A DNA stretch of 47,293 nucleotides from NCBI GenBank assembly GCA_003577005.1, contig QEUW01000036.1, positions 1 to 47,293 on the forward strand, written 5' to 3'. The stretch is from Chloroflexota bacterium. GTDB taxonomy: Bacteria > Chloroflexota > Anaerolineae > Caldilineales > Caldilineaceae. Below are positions 1 to 8,213 of this stretch, in pieces. The translations under genes and the position numbers were made by a program. The first letter of the stretch is position 1; each line of letters starts with the position of its first letter. The notes beneath the pieces were generated by a model. The model was not told the origin of the DNA, ran no database searches, and saw only the letters and a program-made list of their open reading frames with translations.

Positions 1-1
1 G

Positions 2-163
2 ATGCACTTGCGCGCATTCAAGGACATTTTTGGCGCACGCTTCTCGAGCATGGTCGAACGCAAGCGCTTCATGGTCTATGGCGTACCCAGCGCTGAGTTG
101 AAAGAGATCCTGGATGGCTTTGGCGCAATTTACTTGAGCCTGTTCGCCGGTTTCTCGCGCTGA
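2..163 (+). CDS. C-terminal part of an unrecognised protein (cut by window edge)
   Basis: An open frame runs in from the left edge and stops with TGA at 161-163. About 53 residues are visible, mixed basic/hydrophobic, with a hydrophobic end (IYLSLFAGFSR). An ATG at position 2 is available, but the gene probably starts outside the window. I do not recognise the family. The next 130 nt hold no convincing start, so this gene and the iminopeptidase relic after it are separate. Confidence 0.4.
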   Translation: MHLRAFKDIFGARFSSMVERKRFMVYGVPSAELKEILDGFGAIYLSLFAGFSR

Positions 164-292
164 CGCGGGAGTAGCGCTGCACAAGCAATTGGGTTAGAGA
201 CGCTGTATGTCCCAGTCCGCCAGACCAATATCCTCAAGTGGCGAATCAAGGTACACGATGCCCTGCGCACCCTGACAGCCGAAATCAGGCGC

Positions 293-841
293 GTGTTGCT
301 GATACAAGGGGTAGCTCCGCTCTTCCCGGCACAATGGGCGCGTTTCCGCGCCGGCGTCCCGGCCGCCGAACGCGATGGCGACCTCGTTGCGGCCTATTAC
401 CGGCTCCTGGACCTCGTTGCGGCCTATTACCGGCTCCTGCAAGACCCTGATCCGGCGGTGCGCGCCAAAGCCGCACAGGATTGGTGCGAGTGGGAACTGG
501 CGCTTGAGTCAGTCGACCCGGATTACCAGCCCGACCCGGTGCGCCTGGAGCCTGCTTTCCAGATGACCTTTGCGCGCCTCGTGACTCACTATTTCTACCA
601 CACCGCCTGGCTCGAGGATGGCATCCTATTGCGGAACGCTGGCGCGCTGGCGGGGATTCCAGGCATCATGGTCCACGGCCCCCTTGATTTGGGGGCGCCG
701 CTTGTCACCGCGTGGGAACTGGCCCAGGTCTGGCCGGATGGTGAACTCGTGCTCGTGCGCGGCGCCGGCCATTCCTCGCGCGACCCAGGCATGAGCGAAG
801 CGGTGATTGCTGCTACCGATCGCTTTGCCGCGCGTTTGTAG
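293..841 (+). pseudogene. Proline iminopeptidase remnant (alpha/beta hydrolase, C-terminal half)
   Basis: The reading resembles the second half of proline iminopeptidases (S33 family). It has the cap segment around LFPAQW, the DLVAAYYRLL helix, the WCEWE segment, HYFYH, then IPGIMVHGPLDLGAP near the catalytic Asp, and RGAGHSS with the catalytic His. The N-terminal half with the HGGPG oxyanion loop and the GGSWG nucleophile elbow is missing; similarity fades near position 260. The frame also carries an exact 30-bp tandem duplication that doubles DLVAAYYRLL. No ribosome site precedes it. I read it as a decayed gene; a short expressed product cannot be excluded. Confidence 0.7.
380..439 (+). repeat. 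Exact 30-bp tandem duplication inside the iminopeptidase relic
   Basis: Bases 380-409 and 410-439 are identical. The unit is ten codons long, so the frame is kept and DLVAAYYRLL appears twice. Intact family members carry this helix once, so this looks like a recent slippage or template-switch duplication. Confidence 0.95.
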
Positions 842-917
842 TGACCAGTAATCAGTGAACAGTCATCAGCGAGACACTGGCCACTGGTTCCTGTTCACTG
901 ATTACTCTTTACTCGTC
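841..917 (+). repeat. Palindromic 7-bp-period repeat element 1
   Basis: Heptamers TGACCAG, TAATCAG, TGAACAG, TCATCAG start at 842, directly after the stop codon at 839-841. The right half is the inverted version. Bases 848-862 and 891-905 form a perfect 15-bp inverted repeat around a 28-nt loop. The element lies between the iminopeptidase relic and the convergent binding-protein gene and could act as a terminator hairpin, but it has no clear T-tract. Confidence 0.85.
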
Positions 918-931
918 CACGCCAACCTGTT

Positions 932-2317
932 TTACATAAACCCGCGCTCCCGCCATTTTTCGAAGATCGGGATGATCTCCTGCTCTGCCCAGGCGACGGC
1001 CTCTTCTGGGGTCTGCTCGCCGCGGGCTGCCAGGGCGAACATGTTGGGCACGATGAAGGTGTCAAAGACTTCGCCGATGGCCGGGCTGGCCACGCCGGGA
1101 TAGCCGACGTTGGTGGACCAATCCTGAGCATCGGCCAGGACGGCATATTTGTCGCGTGGCTCGGCATTGGGGTCATCGGCCACCAGTTCAGCAATGTCGG
1201 GCACCGTGTCGGGGAAGGAGGGGAAATTGTAGAATTCGCTCCTGATAAACGCGGTCCGGAAATCGCCGATCAGTGCCAACAAGAACTGCTTGGCGCCTTC
1301 GATATTGTTGGCAAAATTCCAGATCGAGTAGACGCCCATGACATGTTCCAGACCAAGCCGCTGCACCGGGCCGGCCGGCGCAGGCGCCAGCCAGATATTC
1401 CGGGCCAGATCTGGATCGGTCTTCTCGGCCGTGCGGACCGCCGAGATGGCGTTGAGGATCAACGAGCCGCGCCCACCGAGGATGAAGCGATTGTTGGACG
1501 AGGCATCCCAGGCCAGTACCTCTGGCTCCATCGTTTCGTGGAAGAGGGCCACGCCCATATTGACCGCTTCCACGGTCTCGGGCGAGTTGATTACCACGTT
1601 GCCCTCTTCGTCCTGGACAGAAGCCCCGTAGGAAAACATCAAGGCCCGCAACGCCATGTTGGCGTCGATATCCTGGGAAATACCAAGACCGAGCGGGTAG
1701 CCCATCTCTTTCAGGATGCGTCCAACCCGCAAAATGTCCTCCCAGCTGTCCGGCGATGAACCGGGCTCGGCTTCTTCCCACAAATCCTTACGCCAGTGCA
1801 CCGGGTCTGGCACCCAGTTGTCAGAGAAACCGAACCACTTTTGGGTTGTGGGGTTGTAGGTGCTGGCGCGCGCCAGGGGGTGCATCGTGCCGTACAGGCG
1901 TTCGGCTTCCTCGGCCACATCGGCGTGGTCGATCACCTCGGGTTCAAACGCCGAGGGCGGGCTGATGAAGCCAAACAGGTCATGGCCGCTCTGCGCCGCC
2001 ACCTCAGCCGACGCTCGAGCCTGGAGTTCACTAAAGGCAATGTGATCGACCACCACTTCCACGTTGTTGGCGGCGCCCCATTGCGGGGTAAACTCCTGGT
2101 CAAACCACTCATCATAGGCAGGCACGAAGTGGCTCCACTGGAGGATCGTCAACGTCTGGGCGGCAGCCGCGGGTGGGGCCGGTTGTGCCGCACCGGGTTC
2201 GGCTGCCGGTGGAGCCATCACAGGCGCGCAGGCAGTCTGCAATCCGGCTGCAGCCACTCCTACACCGACGGCCTTGAGAAATTGTCTTCGCGAAACGTTC
2301 CTGGTTGTCTGGCTCAT
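932..2317 (-). CDS. Extracellular solute-binding protein, sugar ABC transporter (CUT1), Tat lipoprotein
   Basis: This 461-residue protein binds a substrate outside the cell and delivers it to the two permeases encoded just upstream. The N-terminus has a twin-arginine signal (RR at residues 10-11, then FLKA and a hydrophobic stretch) and a probable lipobox with Cys30, followed by an Ala/Pro linker. The rest has the family 1 solute-binding fold with the long conserved middle typical of carbohydrate binders. The chosen ATG has GGAGG 8 nt upstream; a longer in-frame extension to 2374 lacks this. It is the last gene of a minus-strand operon, 60 nt after its permease. No ATPase gene is present, so a shared MsiK/UgpC-type ATPase is likely. 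The substrate cannot be told. Confidence 0.9.
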   Translation of the reverse strand: MSQTTRNVSRRQFLKAVGVGVAAAGLQTACAPVMAPPAAEPGAAQPAPPAAAAQTLTILQWSHFVPAYDEWFDQEFTPQWGAANNVEVVVDHIAFSELQARASAEVAAQSGHDLFGFISPPSAFEPEVIDHADVAEEAERLYGTMHPLARASTYNPTTQKWFGFSDNWVPDPVHWRKDLWEEAEPGSSPDSWEDILRVGRILKEMGYPLGLGISQDIDANMALRALMFSYGASVQDEEGNVVINSPETVEAVNMGVALFHETMEPEVLAWDASSNNRFILGGRGSLILNAISAVRTAEKTDPDLARNIWLAPAPAGPVQRLGLEHVMGVYSIWNFANNIEGAKQFLLALIGDFRTAFIRSEFYNFPSFPDTVPDIAELVADDPNAEPRDKYAVLADAQDWSTNVGYPGVASPAIGEVFDTFIVPNMFALAARGEQTPEEAVAWAEQEIIPIFEKWRERGFM

Positions 2318-2377
2318 GGTGTTGTTCCTCCGTTCACAAATGTATGGACACAAATGTATAGGATCGACAAGCAAGAA

Positions 2378-3220
2378 TCACTTCAACGCCCCACCGGTGA
2401 TGCCAACAATAAACCGGTCCAGAAAAGAGTTGTAGATGGCAGCAACGAGAATGCTGGGAATGAAAGCCCCTGCCATCAACGAGCCCCAGTAGAAGACATC
2501 CCCGCGGATCAGATCAGTAGGTACGCCCACGCTGATCGTCTTCTGGGCCGAGGAGGTGATGAACGTCAGCGCATAGACAAATTCCTGGGTCGCCAGGGTG
2601 AAGGCGAAGATAACCACCGTCAGGATGCCGGAGACAGAAATGGGAAAGATAATCCGCACCAGGGAGCCGAGACGGCTGCATCCATCCACCAGGGCGGCGT
2701 CCTCCAGTTCCCGCGGAATCGTCTTGAAAAAGCCCATCATCAACCAGGTGCAAAACGGCACGGTGAACGATGGGTAGACCAAAATCAGCGACCAGAGTGT
2801 ATCTTGCAATCCCAGGCTGCTGATAACCCGCGAGAGCGGGATGAAGAGCAGAGTCGGCGGCACGAGATAGGAGAGGAAGATGGCAATGCCCAATCGTTCA
2901 CCCAGGCCACCGGTCAACCGCGCCAGACTGTAACCGGCCGGCACCGCCAACACCGCCGTGATAAGCACAACTGTGATGCCGACAAACCCTGTGTTGAGCA
3001 ACCATCTGGGATAGGGTGTGCCCAAGAAGAGTAATTGCAGATGTTTCAACGTGGGTGGTTCGGCAAAGAGAAACGGGTTGTGGCTGGGGTTATACAGATC
3101 TCTGTCCGTCTTAAAGGCCGTGATCAACATCCACAGGAAAGGCAAGGCCAGCAACAGCGCAAAGCCAACAGCAACGACGTAGATCAACCCACGCTGGAGC
3201 CACTTGTAACGCTGTACCAT
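2378..3220 (-). CDS. Carbohydrate ABC transporter permease, MalG type
   Basis: This 280-residue inner-membrane permease of the CUT1 family has about six membrane segments. The first (residues 11-33) is followed by a large extracytoplasmic region starting AFKTDRDLY. The EAA-type coupling loop near residues 190-210 (ELEDAALVDGCSRLGSLVRIIFP) has the conserved G and docks on the ATPase. It starts one base after the stop of the partner permease, so the two are translationally coupled. MalG-type subunits normally pair one to one with a MalF-type subunit, here the upstream gene. Confidence 0.92.
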   Translation of the reverse strand: MVQRYKWLQRGLIYVVAVGFALLLALPFLWMLITAFKTDRDLYNPSHNPFLFAEPPTLKHLQLLFLGTPYPRWLLNTGFVGITVVLITAVLAVPAGYSLARLTGGLGERLGIAIFLSYLVPPTLLFIPLSRVISSLGLQDTLWSLILVYPSFTVPFCTWLMMGFFKTIPRELEDAALVDGCSRLGSLVRIIFPISVSGILTVVIFAFTLATQEFVYALTFITSSAQKTISVGVPTDLIRGDVFYWGSLMAGAFIPSILVAAIYNSFLDRFIVGITGGALK

Positions 3221-3221
3221 C

Positions 3222-4166
3222 TCAGACCCCCAGGTCCGTCTGCCGGGCCAACTTGAGCATAAAGGTACTGACGATCAACAAGACTGGAAACAGGAAGAGC
3301 GAAATCGCTGCTCCCTGGCCCAGGTTCTGGGAGACGATCCCGATCTGGAAGGCCCAACTGGACAAGACGTGCGTCGCATTGACCGGTGGCCCCCCTCGGG
3401 TGAGCACATAGACCACGCCCATGTCGGTAAAGGTAAAAACGATACCGAAGAGCAGGGCGATACTCATCAGCGGCCGCATCAACGGGATCAGGATATGGAA
3501 ATGGCGCTGCCAGAATCCGGCGCCATCCACAGCGGCTGCATCCAGCATATCTTGCGGGAGCGAGGTCATACCGGCCAGGAGAATGATCGTGGCAAAGGGC
3601 ACCATGCGCCAGACATGCACAAAGATCACGGCAGACATGGCCAGGTGCGGCTCGCCCAACCACTGAGGAAAATCATAGGGGCCGATGATGTGCAAGGCGC
3701 GTAAGAGCCAGTTCACTACACTGTACTGTGAATCAAACATCCACTTCCAACCAATGGCGCTGAGCGCGATAGGGGCAGCCCACGGCAACAGGATGAGAAA
3801 ACGAATGACCGCTTTGCCAAAGAAATTGGCCACCAGCGTCAAGGCCATGATGTTGGCTACGATCAACACGAGTACTTGCGAGACCAAGGTGAAGACAAAG
3901 GTATTGAACAGAGAACGCTGGAAGAGGGAGCTTTGCAGTACGTCGCTGAAGTTTTTCAGCCCGATAAAGGAAAAGGCAGAACGGCCCGAAACCGCATCGC
4001 TGAGACTGAGGGAGACGGCCATCAAAAATGGCCCACCGATCAGCGCCAGCACGTATAGAATCGCAGGAGCGAGCAGCAGCGCGCCTAGGAAGCGCTCGTT
4101 GTCCAACAAATTCCTGGCGCGGAGAGACAATGGAGCCTGCCTTGGTTTACTAACCGTTACTGCCAC
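3222..4166 (-). CDS. Carbohydrate ABC transporter permease, MalF type
   Basis: This 314-residue CUT1 permease has six predicted membrane segments and an EAA loop around DMLDAAAVDGAG. I chose the GTG at 4166 because AAGGAGG lies 6 nt upstream. The open frame continues to 4304, but those extra 46 codons contain no family similarity. It is the first gene of the operon permease-permease-binding protein. A sigma70-like promoter sits about 160 nt upstream (4332-4360). Confidence 0.9.
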   Translation of the reverse strand: MAVTVSKPRQAPLSLRARNLLDNERFLGALLLAPAILYVLALIGGPFLMAVSLSLSDAVSGRSAFSFIGLKNFSDVLQSSLFQRSLFNTFVFTLVSQVLVLIVANIMALTLVANFFGKAVIRFLILLPWAAPIALSAIGWKWMFDSQYSVVNWLLRALHIIGPYDFPQWLGEPHLAMSAVIFVHVWRMVPFATIILLAGMTSLPQDMLDAAAVDGAGFWQRHFHILIPLMRPLMSIALLFGIVFTFTDMGVVYVLTRGGPPVNATHVLSSWAFQIGIVSQNLGQGAAISLFLFPVLLIVSTFMLKLARQTDLGV

Positions 4167-4289
4167 AATTCCCCTCCTTGAACTTGGAAGGTAACCAACT
4201 ACAGTCAACGTGAAAAGGTGAAGGGCCCGCGAGTATCCAAAATCAGTATTGGCAAATGTAGTGCTTGGGGAGCCAATGTTACTGGGAAA

Positions 4290-4313
4290 GCCACCTATAG
4301 GCATACTGGTGGC
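4290..4313. promoter_or_regulatory. Small inverted repeat downstream of the ABC operon promoter
   Basis: GCCACC (4290-4295) and GGTGGC (4308-4313) are perfect inverted 6-bp arms separated by 12 bp. The site lies about 12-35 nt after the predicted start of transcription of the minus-strand operon, a position suited to a repressor operator. This is inferred from position only; the arms are short. Confidence 0.3.
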
Positions 4314-4331
4314 CTACCTCTAACCGCTGTC

Positions 4332-4360
4332 AGTATACCAACTACTAGGACAAAAGTCTA
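4332..4360 (-). promoter_or_regulatory. Probable sigma70-type promoter of sugar ABC operon 1
   Basis: On the minus strand TAGACT (4355-4360) is followed after exactly 17 bp by TATACT (4332-4337). Four and five of six bases match the consensus. The 540-nt divergent spacer 4167-4705 otherwise holds only the inverted repeat at 4290 and a plus-strand promoter at 4530. Confidence 0.45.
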
Positions 4361-4529
4361 TTTCTTGTCTCCCCTTGTGTCCACATAAGTGGCAGCGTAC
4401 GGCGTCAAGGGAATGCTGGCAATTGATTCGCTCCGGCTTTTGGACCACTTCCAGTATCAGGTTGTGTTTCGACAGAATCCTATAGCGAGGGCGGCACGAT
4501 TGTGAATTATTGCGCAGATACAGGTCGAA

Positions 4530-4558
4530 TTGCTTTCGAGATAGCTCTGTGCTACACT
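4530..4558 (+). promoter_or_regulatory. Possible promoter for the cytochrome c gene
   Basis: TTGCTT (4530-4535), 17 bp, TACACT (4553-4558). The predicted transcript has a leader of about 140 nt before the ATG at 4706. A second TACACT at 4660 has no matching -35 box. Confidence 0.4.
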
Positions 4559-4705
4559 ATCCAGAAAACAATCATTCCTATCGGTTTGGTCACGATTATT
4601 GATGATTCTCATGGCTGAGGGAGATGTAGTTGCTGCTGTTTTTCGCAGTACCTGAACGCTACACTCCACCGTGATTATCCAGCCCAGAAAACCGCCGGAG
4701 GTTCG

Positions 4706-5254
4706 ATGAAGGTTCTGTTCCCGCAGCGCATGACATTCGTCACGCTGACGCTGTTGTTGCTGGTTATTTTGTTGGTCAGTTGTGTACCCAACGCCAATGA
4801 ACCCATTATTTCACCCCAACTGGGGCCGATCCTAGTTGCACGAGAGGCTGGCCAGGCGGTGGTTGCGCTGCCTACGCCCACACCCGTGTTGATCACCACC
4901 CTCAGCGAAGAAGAGGTCCTGGCTGGTCTGCCCGATGATGTGCGCACGACGCTGGCTACGGCCGATACGGCACGCGCTGAGCAGATTGCCCTCGCCTACG
5001 GCTGTATTGGGTGCCATTCGCTCGACCCCGATCAGCCGATGAGCGGCCCGACCTGGTATCACGTTGCGGATAAGGCGGTGAGCCGTGTGCCCGGTGAGAG
5101 TCCGGCGCTTTATCTTCACGAGAGTATCGTTGCACCCAACGCTTATATCGTGCCCGGCTACCAGGCCGGTATCATGCCACAGGATTTTGGTCAGCGCCTC
5201 AGCACGCAAGAACTGGCCGATTTGATTGCCTATCTGCTCGAACAACACGAATAG
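4706..5254 (+). CDS. Cytochrome c-type lipoprotein, one heme
   Basis: This 182-residue protein has a signal peptide with lipobox LVSC (Cys26), so it should be anchored on the outer face of the membrane. A variable linker with a Thr/Pro run precedes a class I cytochrome c domain. The heme is bound at CIGCH (Cys100, Cys103, His104). The likely second iron ligand is the Met157 in GIMP, followed by the usual C-terminal helix (STQELADLIAYLLE). It probably carries electrons in respiration, but no oxidase or complex III genes are nearby to name its partner. GGAGG sits 5 nt before the ATG. Confidence 0.88.
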   Translation: MKVLFPQRMTFVTLTLLLLVILLVSCVPNANEPIISPQLGPILVAREAGQAVVALPTPTPVLITTLSEEEVLAGLPDDVRTTLATADTARAEQIALAYGCIGCHSLDPDQPMSGPTWYHVADKAVSRVPGESPALYLHESIVAPNAYIVPGYQAGIMPQDFGQRLSTQELADLIAYLLEQHE

Positions 5255-5264
5255 AGTGAGAGTG

Positions 5265-5297
5265 AGTCACCGAACAAATGTTTGCGCCCCGGTGACT
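5265..5297 (+). terminator. Hairpin after the cytochrome c gene
   Basis: AGTCACCG (5265-5272) and CGGTGACT (5290-5297) are perfect 8-bp inverted arms with a 17-nt loop, 10 nt after the cytochrome stop. Only a weak T-rich stretch follows. It lies directly upstream of the -10 box of the next gene. Confidence 0.5.
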
Positions 5298-5321
5298 TTC
5301 GCGTTATTGCAGGCGTGATGC

Positions 5322-5327
5322 TATAAT
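5322..5327 (+). promoter_or_regulatory. -10 box for a leaderless start
   Basis: TATAAT is followed by six bases and then the ATG at 5334, which places the predicted transcription start on the A of the start codon. No ribosome site precedes this ATG. The -35 region (TTCGCG, 18 bp away) is poor. Confidence 0.55.
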
Positions 5328-5333
5328 TCGAGC

Positions 5334-6443
5334 ATGGCGCAAGAGCAACTCACGCAGTTGAGCGCCGAGCGGCGCTGCCCCAATTGTGGCACCCGCGTCG
5401 CTCGTGACGCAGAAAGTTGTTTTATGTGCGGGCACGACCTGCGCATCCGCCCCAGGCGTAGGCAGCGCATCTCCTGGGTGGATGCGCTGCTTGTGCTGGC
5501 GGTGCTTGCGGTACTGGTGATCTGGTGGCGCTTGGGCACGCAGCCCCCCCCGGAAGCGGCAGAAGCAGCGGGAAACCGCACCATCCTCCCAACCAATATC
5601 CCGCTGCTGGATGGTACACCGACGGAAGCACCCTCGCCAGAGCCCACACCGACGCCTTTACCGCCCACACCCGAACAGACTCTAATCACCCACGAAGTGC
5701 GCAGTGGGGAGACACTGCTCTCGATTGCGCTTCAATATGGGGTGACGGTGGCCGATATCCAGGCCGCCAACAATCTTCAGGGTGAGCTGATCCGTGCAGG
5801 CGATCTGTTGACGATCCCGGTGTTGCGTACGCCAGCCCCCGGCGACAACGGGGACGCTGCACCGGTCTCACGCTTCGAGTACACGGTGCGACCCAACGAT
5901 ACGATCATTTCCATCGCGCTCACCTTTGGCAGCAGCGTGGATGCGATCCTGGCAGCCAACGGTCTCGCCGCCAATGCCATTATCCGGCCCGGCGACCAAC
6001 TGGTGATCCCGCTCAGTGCAGTGCCACAGGATGTGCTCGACAGCTCGATCGCCGCGCCGCAAGAGGGGGCTGCTCCACCCGCCTCTCCACCGGGGCCTGC
6101 GAATATTATCTATATCCAGCCGCGTTTGATCGGGCCACCTGACGGCGCGGCGTTTTCACGCGATGAGTCGATCCTGCTACGTTGGGTCAGCGTCGAAGTG
6201 CTCCAGCCCAATGAATGGTATGTCTTGCTGGTCTATCCAAGCCAGGGGGCGCCGCCAGTGCCCAGTATCTGGACAAAAGCCACCAGCTACCGATTAGGAA
6301 CCGAACTGGCGCCCGAAGCCGGGCGCTCAGCAACATACACCTGGCAGGTTTCGGTTGTACGGGTGCGTACAGACCCCAGCGGCGCAATGACATTGGAGCC
6401 GGCCAGCCCGCCCAGCACATTGCGCCGTTTCACCTGGCAATAA
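5334..6443 (+). CDS. Membrane-anchored zinc-ribbon / double LysM protein
   Basis: This 369-residue protein starts with a zinc ribbon (CPNCG at residues 15-19, CFMCG at 29-33). A basic stretch and one membrane helix (about 47-66) follow, then a Thr/Pro-rich linker. Two LysM domains (about 119-163 and 182-227) usually bind peptidoglycan or other GlcNAc polymers. The C-terminal 120 residues contain a beta-rich region (LIGPPDGAAFSRDESILLRW) resembling a fibronectin-like fold. The cytoplasmic zinc ribbon and outside LysM domains suggest an envelope-linked role, but function is unknown. The mRNA is probably leaderless. Confidence 0.85.
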   Translation: MAQEQLTQLSAERRCPNCGTRVARDAESCFMCGHDLRIRPRRRQRISWVDALLVLAVLAVLVIWWRLGTQPPPEAAEAAGNRTILPTNIPLLDGTPTEAPSPEPTPTPLPPTPEQTLITHEVRSGETLLSIALQYGVTVADIQAANNLQGELIRAGDLLTIPVLRTPAPGDNGDAAPVSRFEYTVRPNDTIISIALTFGSSVDAILAANGLAANAIIRPGDQLVIPLSAVPQDVLDSSIAAPQEGAAPPASPPGPANIIYIQPRLIGPPDGAAFSRDESILLRWVSVEVLQPNEWYVLLVYPSQGAPPVPSIWTKATSYRLGTELAPEAGRSATYTWQVSVVRVRTDPSGAMTLEPASPPSTLRRFTWQ

Positions 6444-6564
6444 GATTCCATATCTGCTTTGTAACCAGATTGTGACAGACTGGTGACGCGCCGGCCGACC
6501 GGTTGCCGAGAATCCAGGTCTGCCACCGTTGGCATACTTTTTTGTAAGCCCTAAAGGAGAAACC

Positions 6565-7965
6565 ATGAGTCAACCAGAAAAAGAGAGCCCCAGATTGTTG
6601 TCCCGCCGTTCCTTTTTGCGTTTGACAGCCACCGGTGCGCTGACCACGATGGCCGTGGCGGCTTGTGCGCCTACTGCCCCGGCCCAGCCGGGCGCAGCCA
6701 GCAGCGGTGGGGCCGCGGCCCCGGCTGCAAGCGCGGTCACGCTGTCGGTCATGGCCTTTGGGCAACCCGATCAGCCCGCCTTTCAGGCGCTGGCCGAAGC
6801 CTATATGGAGCAGCATCCAGAGACAAAGGTCGACGCCATCTTCCTGCCCAATGATGAAAGCTATTATGCGACGCTGCAAACGCAGTTTGCTGGCGGTAGC
6901 AACCCCAGCATTGCCTCGATGCAGGGGTGGGGCTTCCAACTCTTTGCCGAAAATGGTGCGCTGGCCGGTCTCAATGCACTGCGCGAGCGCGATGGCTTCA
7001 ACTACGCCTGGGCTGATGTGCAGGTGGTGCGCGACTATACCGAGCGCAACGGCGATACCTACCTGGTTCCCATGCAGTTGGCGACGATGCTGATGTTCTA
7101 CGCCAAGCAGCCCTTCGACGAGGCCGGCATCCCCTACCCCACTGACGACTGGACCTTTGAGGATTTTGTCCAGATTGCCGAACAGTTGACCAGCACCACA
7201 GGTGACCGGCGCCAGTGGGGTTACCAGGCCAACGGCAACTGGTTCCGCGACATCCACTGGATCCGCAGCACCGGCGCACAGGAATTTGATACACTCATCG
7301 ACCCGCACACCTCCCAGTTTGCGCAAGAACCGATCATCGAGATCGTGCAGCTCATCGCCAGCGACTTCTACCACATAATGGGTATTAGCCCGACACCCGC
7401 AGACCTGGACAGCGGCTCCGGCGGCATCGAGGCCGGCCAGTCGGCCATGAAATACGAAGGCCCCTGGTGGTTCCCACGGATGGTGACGCCCGAACTGCGC
7501 GAGCAGGGCGCGGCCATCGACTTTGACGTGGTGCTCATGCCCAAGATGGCCGACGAAGAGCGCCCCCACCGCGGCTGGGCCGAAGGCGCTGTCATCTTTG
7601 CCAACGCCCCACTCGACCCGGCGTGGGAACTGGTCAAGTATATGAGCGGCGAAGAGGGCCAGAAGATCTTCTCGGAGATCACCGGTCGCATCCCCAACAA
7701 CTTTGACCTGGTGGAGAGCTTCTGGGCGCCCAAAGTACAGGAGAACCACGGCCTCACCAACACGCAGGCCTTCCTCACCGCCTTTGGCAAGGGCGAAGTC
7801 GATGTCATCAGCGGCCTGCCCCGTGCGCAATACTGGAACGAGGTAGTGAAACCTGTGGGCTGGGACCCGCTCCTGGCCGGCAGCGCCACCGCCGCCGAGG
7901 TGCTCCCCAAGGTGGATGAGGGCGTGCAGGCGCTGTTGGATGAGTATTGGTCGAGCCGGGGGTAA
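6565..7965 (+). CDS. Extracellular solute-binding protein, sugar ABC transporter 2, Tat lipoprotein
   Basis: This 466-residue binding protein has a twin-arginine signal (RR at 14-15, SFLRL) and a lipobox VAAC ending at Cys34. A Gly/Ala/Pro linker leads into a family 1 solute-binding domain with typical segments (VTLSVMAFG, SIASMQGWG, MKYEGPWWFPRM). The ATG at 6565 has AAAGGAGA 5 nt upstream; a 12-codon extension does not. It heads an operon with two permeases at 8214 and 9716. It is only distantly similar to the binding protein at 932, so the two systems probably take different sugars. Confidence 0.9.
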   Translation: MSQPEKESPRLLSRRSFLRLTATGALTTMAVAACAPTAPAQPGAASSGGAAAPAASAVTLSVMAFGQPDQPAFQALAEAYMEQHPETKVDAIFLPNDESYYATLQTQFAGGSNPSIASMQGWGFQLFAENGALAGLNALRERDGFNYAWADVQVVRDYTERNGDTYLVPMQLATMLMFYAKQPFDEAGIPYPTDDWTFEDFVQIAEQLTSTTGDRRQWGYQANGNWFRDIHWIRSTGAQEFDTLIDPHTSQFAQEPIIEIVQLIASDFYHIMGISPTPADLDSGSGGIEAGQSAMKYEGPWWFPRMVTPELREQGAAIDFDVVLMPKMADEERPHRGWAEGAVIFANAPLDPAWELVKYMSGEEGQKIFSEITGRIPNNFDLVESFWAPKVQENHGLTNTQAFLTAFGKGEVDVISGLPRAQYWNEVVKPVGWDPLLAGSATAAEVLPKVDEGVQALLDEYWSSRG

Positions 7966-7975
7966 GTGAGCGAAC

Positions 7976-8006
7976 GGTGACAGTCACCTCAGCAGTGGCT
8001 GTCACC
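7976..8006 (+). terminator. Hairpin after the binding-protein gene
   Basis: GGTGACAG (7976-7983) and CTGTCACC (7999-8006) pair perfectly, starting 10 nt after the stop. There is no T-tract. In ABC operons such a hairpin often protects the binding-protein mRNA or partly ends transcription, so that more binding protein than permease is made; that role is inferred. Confidence 0.5.
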
Positions 8007-8017
8007 TGAACCGGAAC

Positions 8018-8033
8018 GTTGTTGATCAACAAC
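8018..8033. promoter_or_regulatory. Perfect 16-bp palindrome
   Basis: GTTGTTGATCAACAAC is its own reverse complement. It lies between the hairpin and the HigB relic. It could be an operator kept from the toxin-antitoxin locus or a site controlling the permeases. Confidence 0.5.
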
Positions 8034-8053
8034 CCCTAAGGCCTGATGGCGTC

Positions 8054-8206
8054 ATGCATGTCATTTCCAAGAAGACACTCCAGGCGTTCTGGAGACGGCA
8101 CCGGGTCGACGAAAAGCCGCTACGCGGTTGGTTTGTGCGGGTAAAACAGAGCACTTGGAACAATTTTGCAGAATTAAGACAGGATTTTCCTTCGGCAGAT
8201 CAGGTA
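8054..8206 (+). pseudogene. Truncated HigB-type toxin relic
   Basis: Residues 1-51 match the start of HigB/RelE-like mRNA interferases: MHVISKKTLQAFW, a PLRGWF helix, then STWNNFAELRQDFPSAD. After PSADQV similarity ends, and the frame runs out of phase into the permease start at 8214. The C-terminal half of the toxin (normally the GNKYRL and histidine-containing strands) and the antitoxin gene are absent. This is a dead toxin fragment left inside a sugar-transport operon. The family call rests on recognised pattern, not on a search. Confidence 0.7.
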
Positions 8207-8213
8207 TACATCC

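Noticed and set aside
841..917. Possible CRISPR-like array
   Set aside because: Units are 7 bp, degenerate and contiguous, with no spacers, and cas genes are absent.
1796..3034. 412-codon plus-strand open frame across the ABC operon
   Set aside because: It is antisense to a permease and binding-protein gene with strong family signatures. Its product is low-complexity Arg/Gln-rich and has no ribosome site.
6430..7830. 466-codon minus-strand frame opposite the second binding protein
   Set aside because: It is a shadow caused by high-GC codon use; the plus strand has a signal peptide, ribosome site and family similarity.
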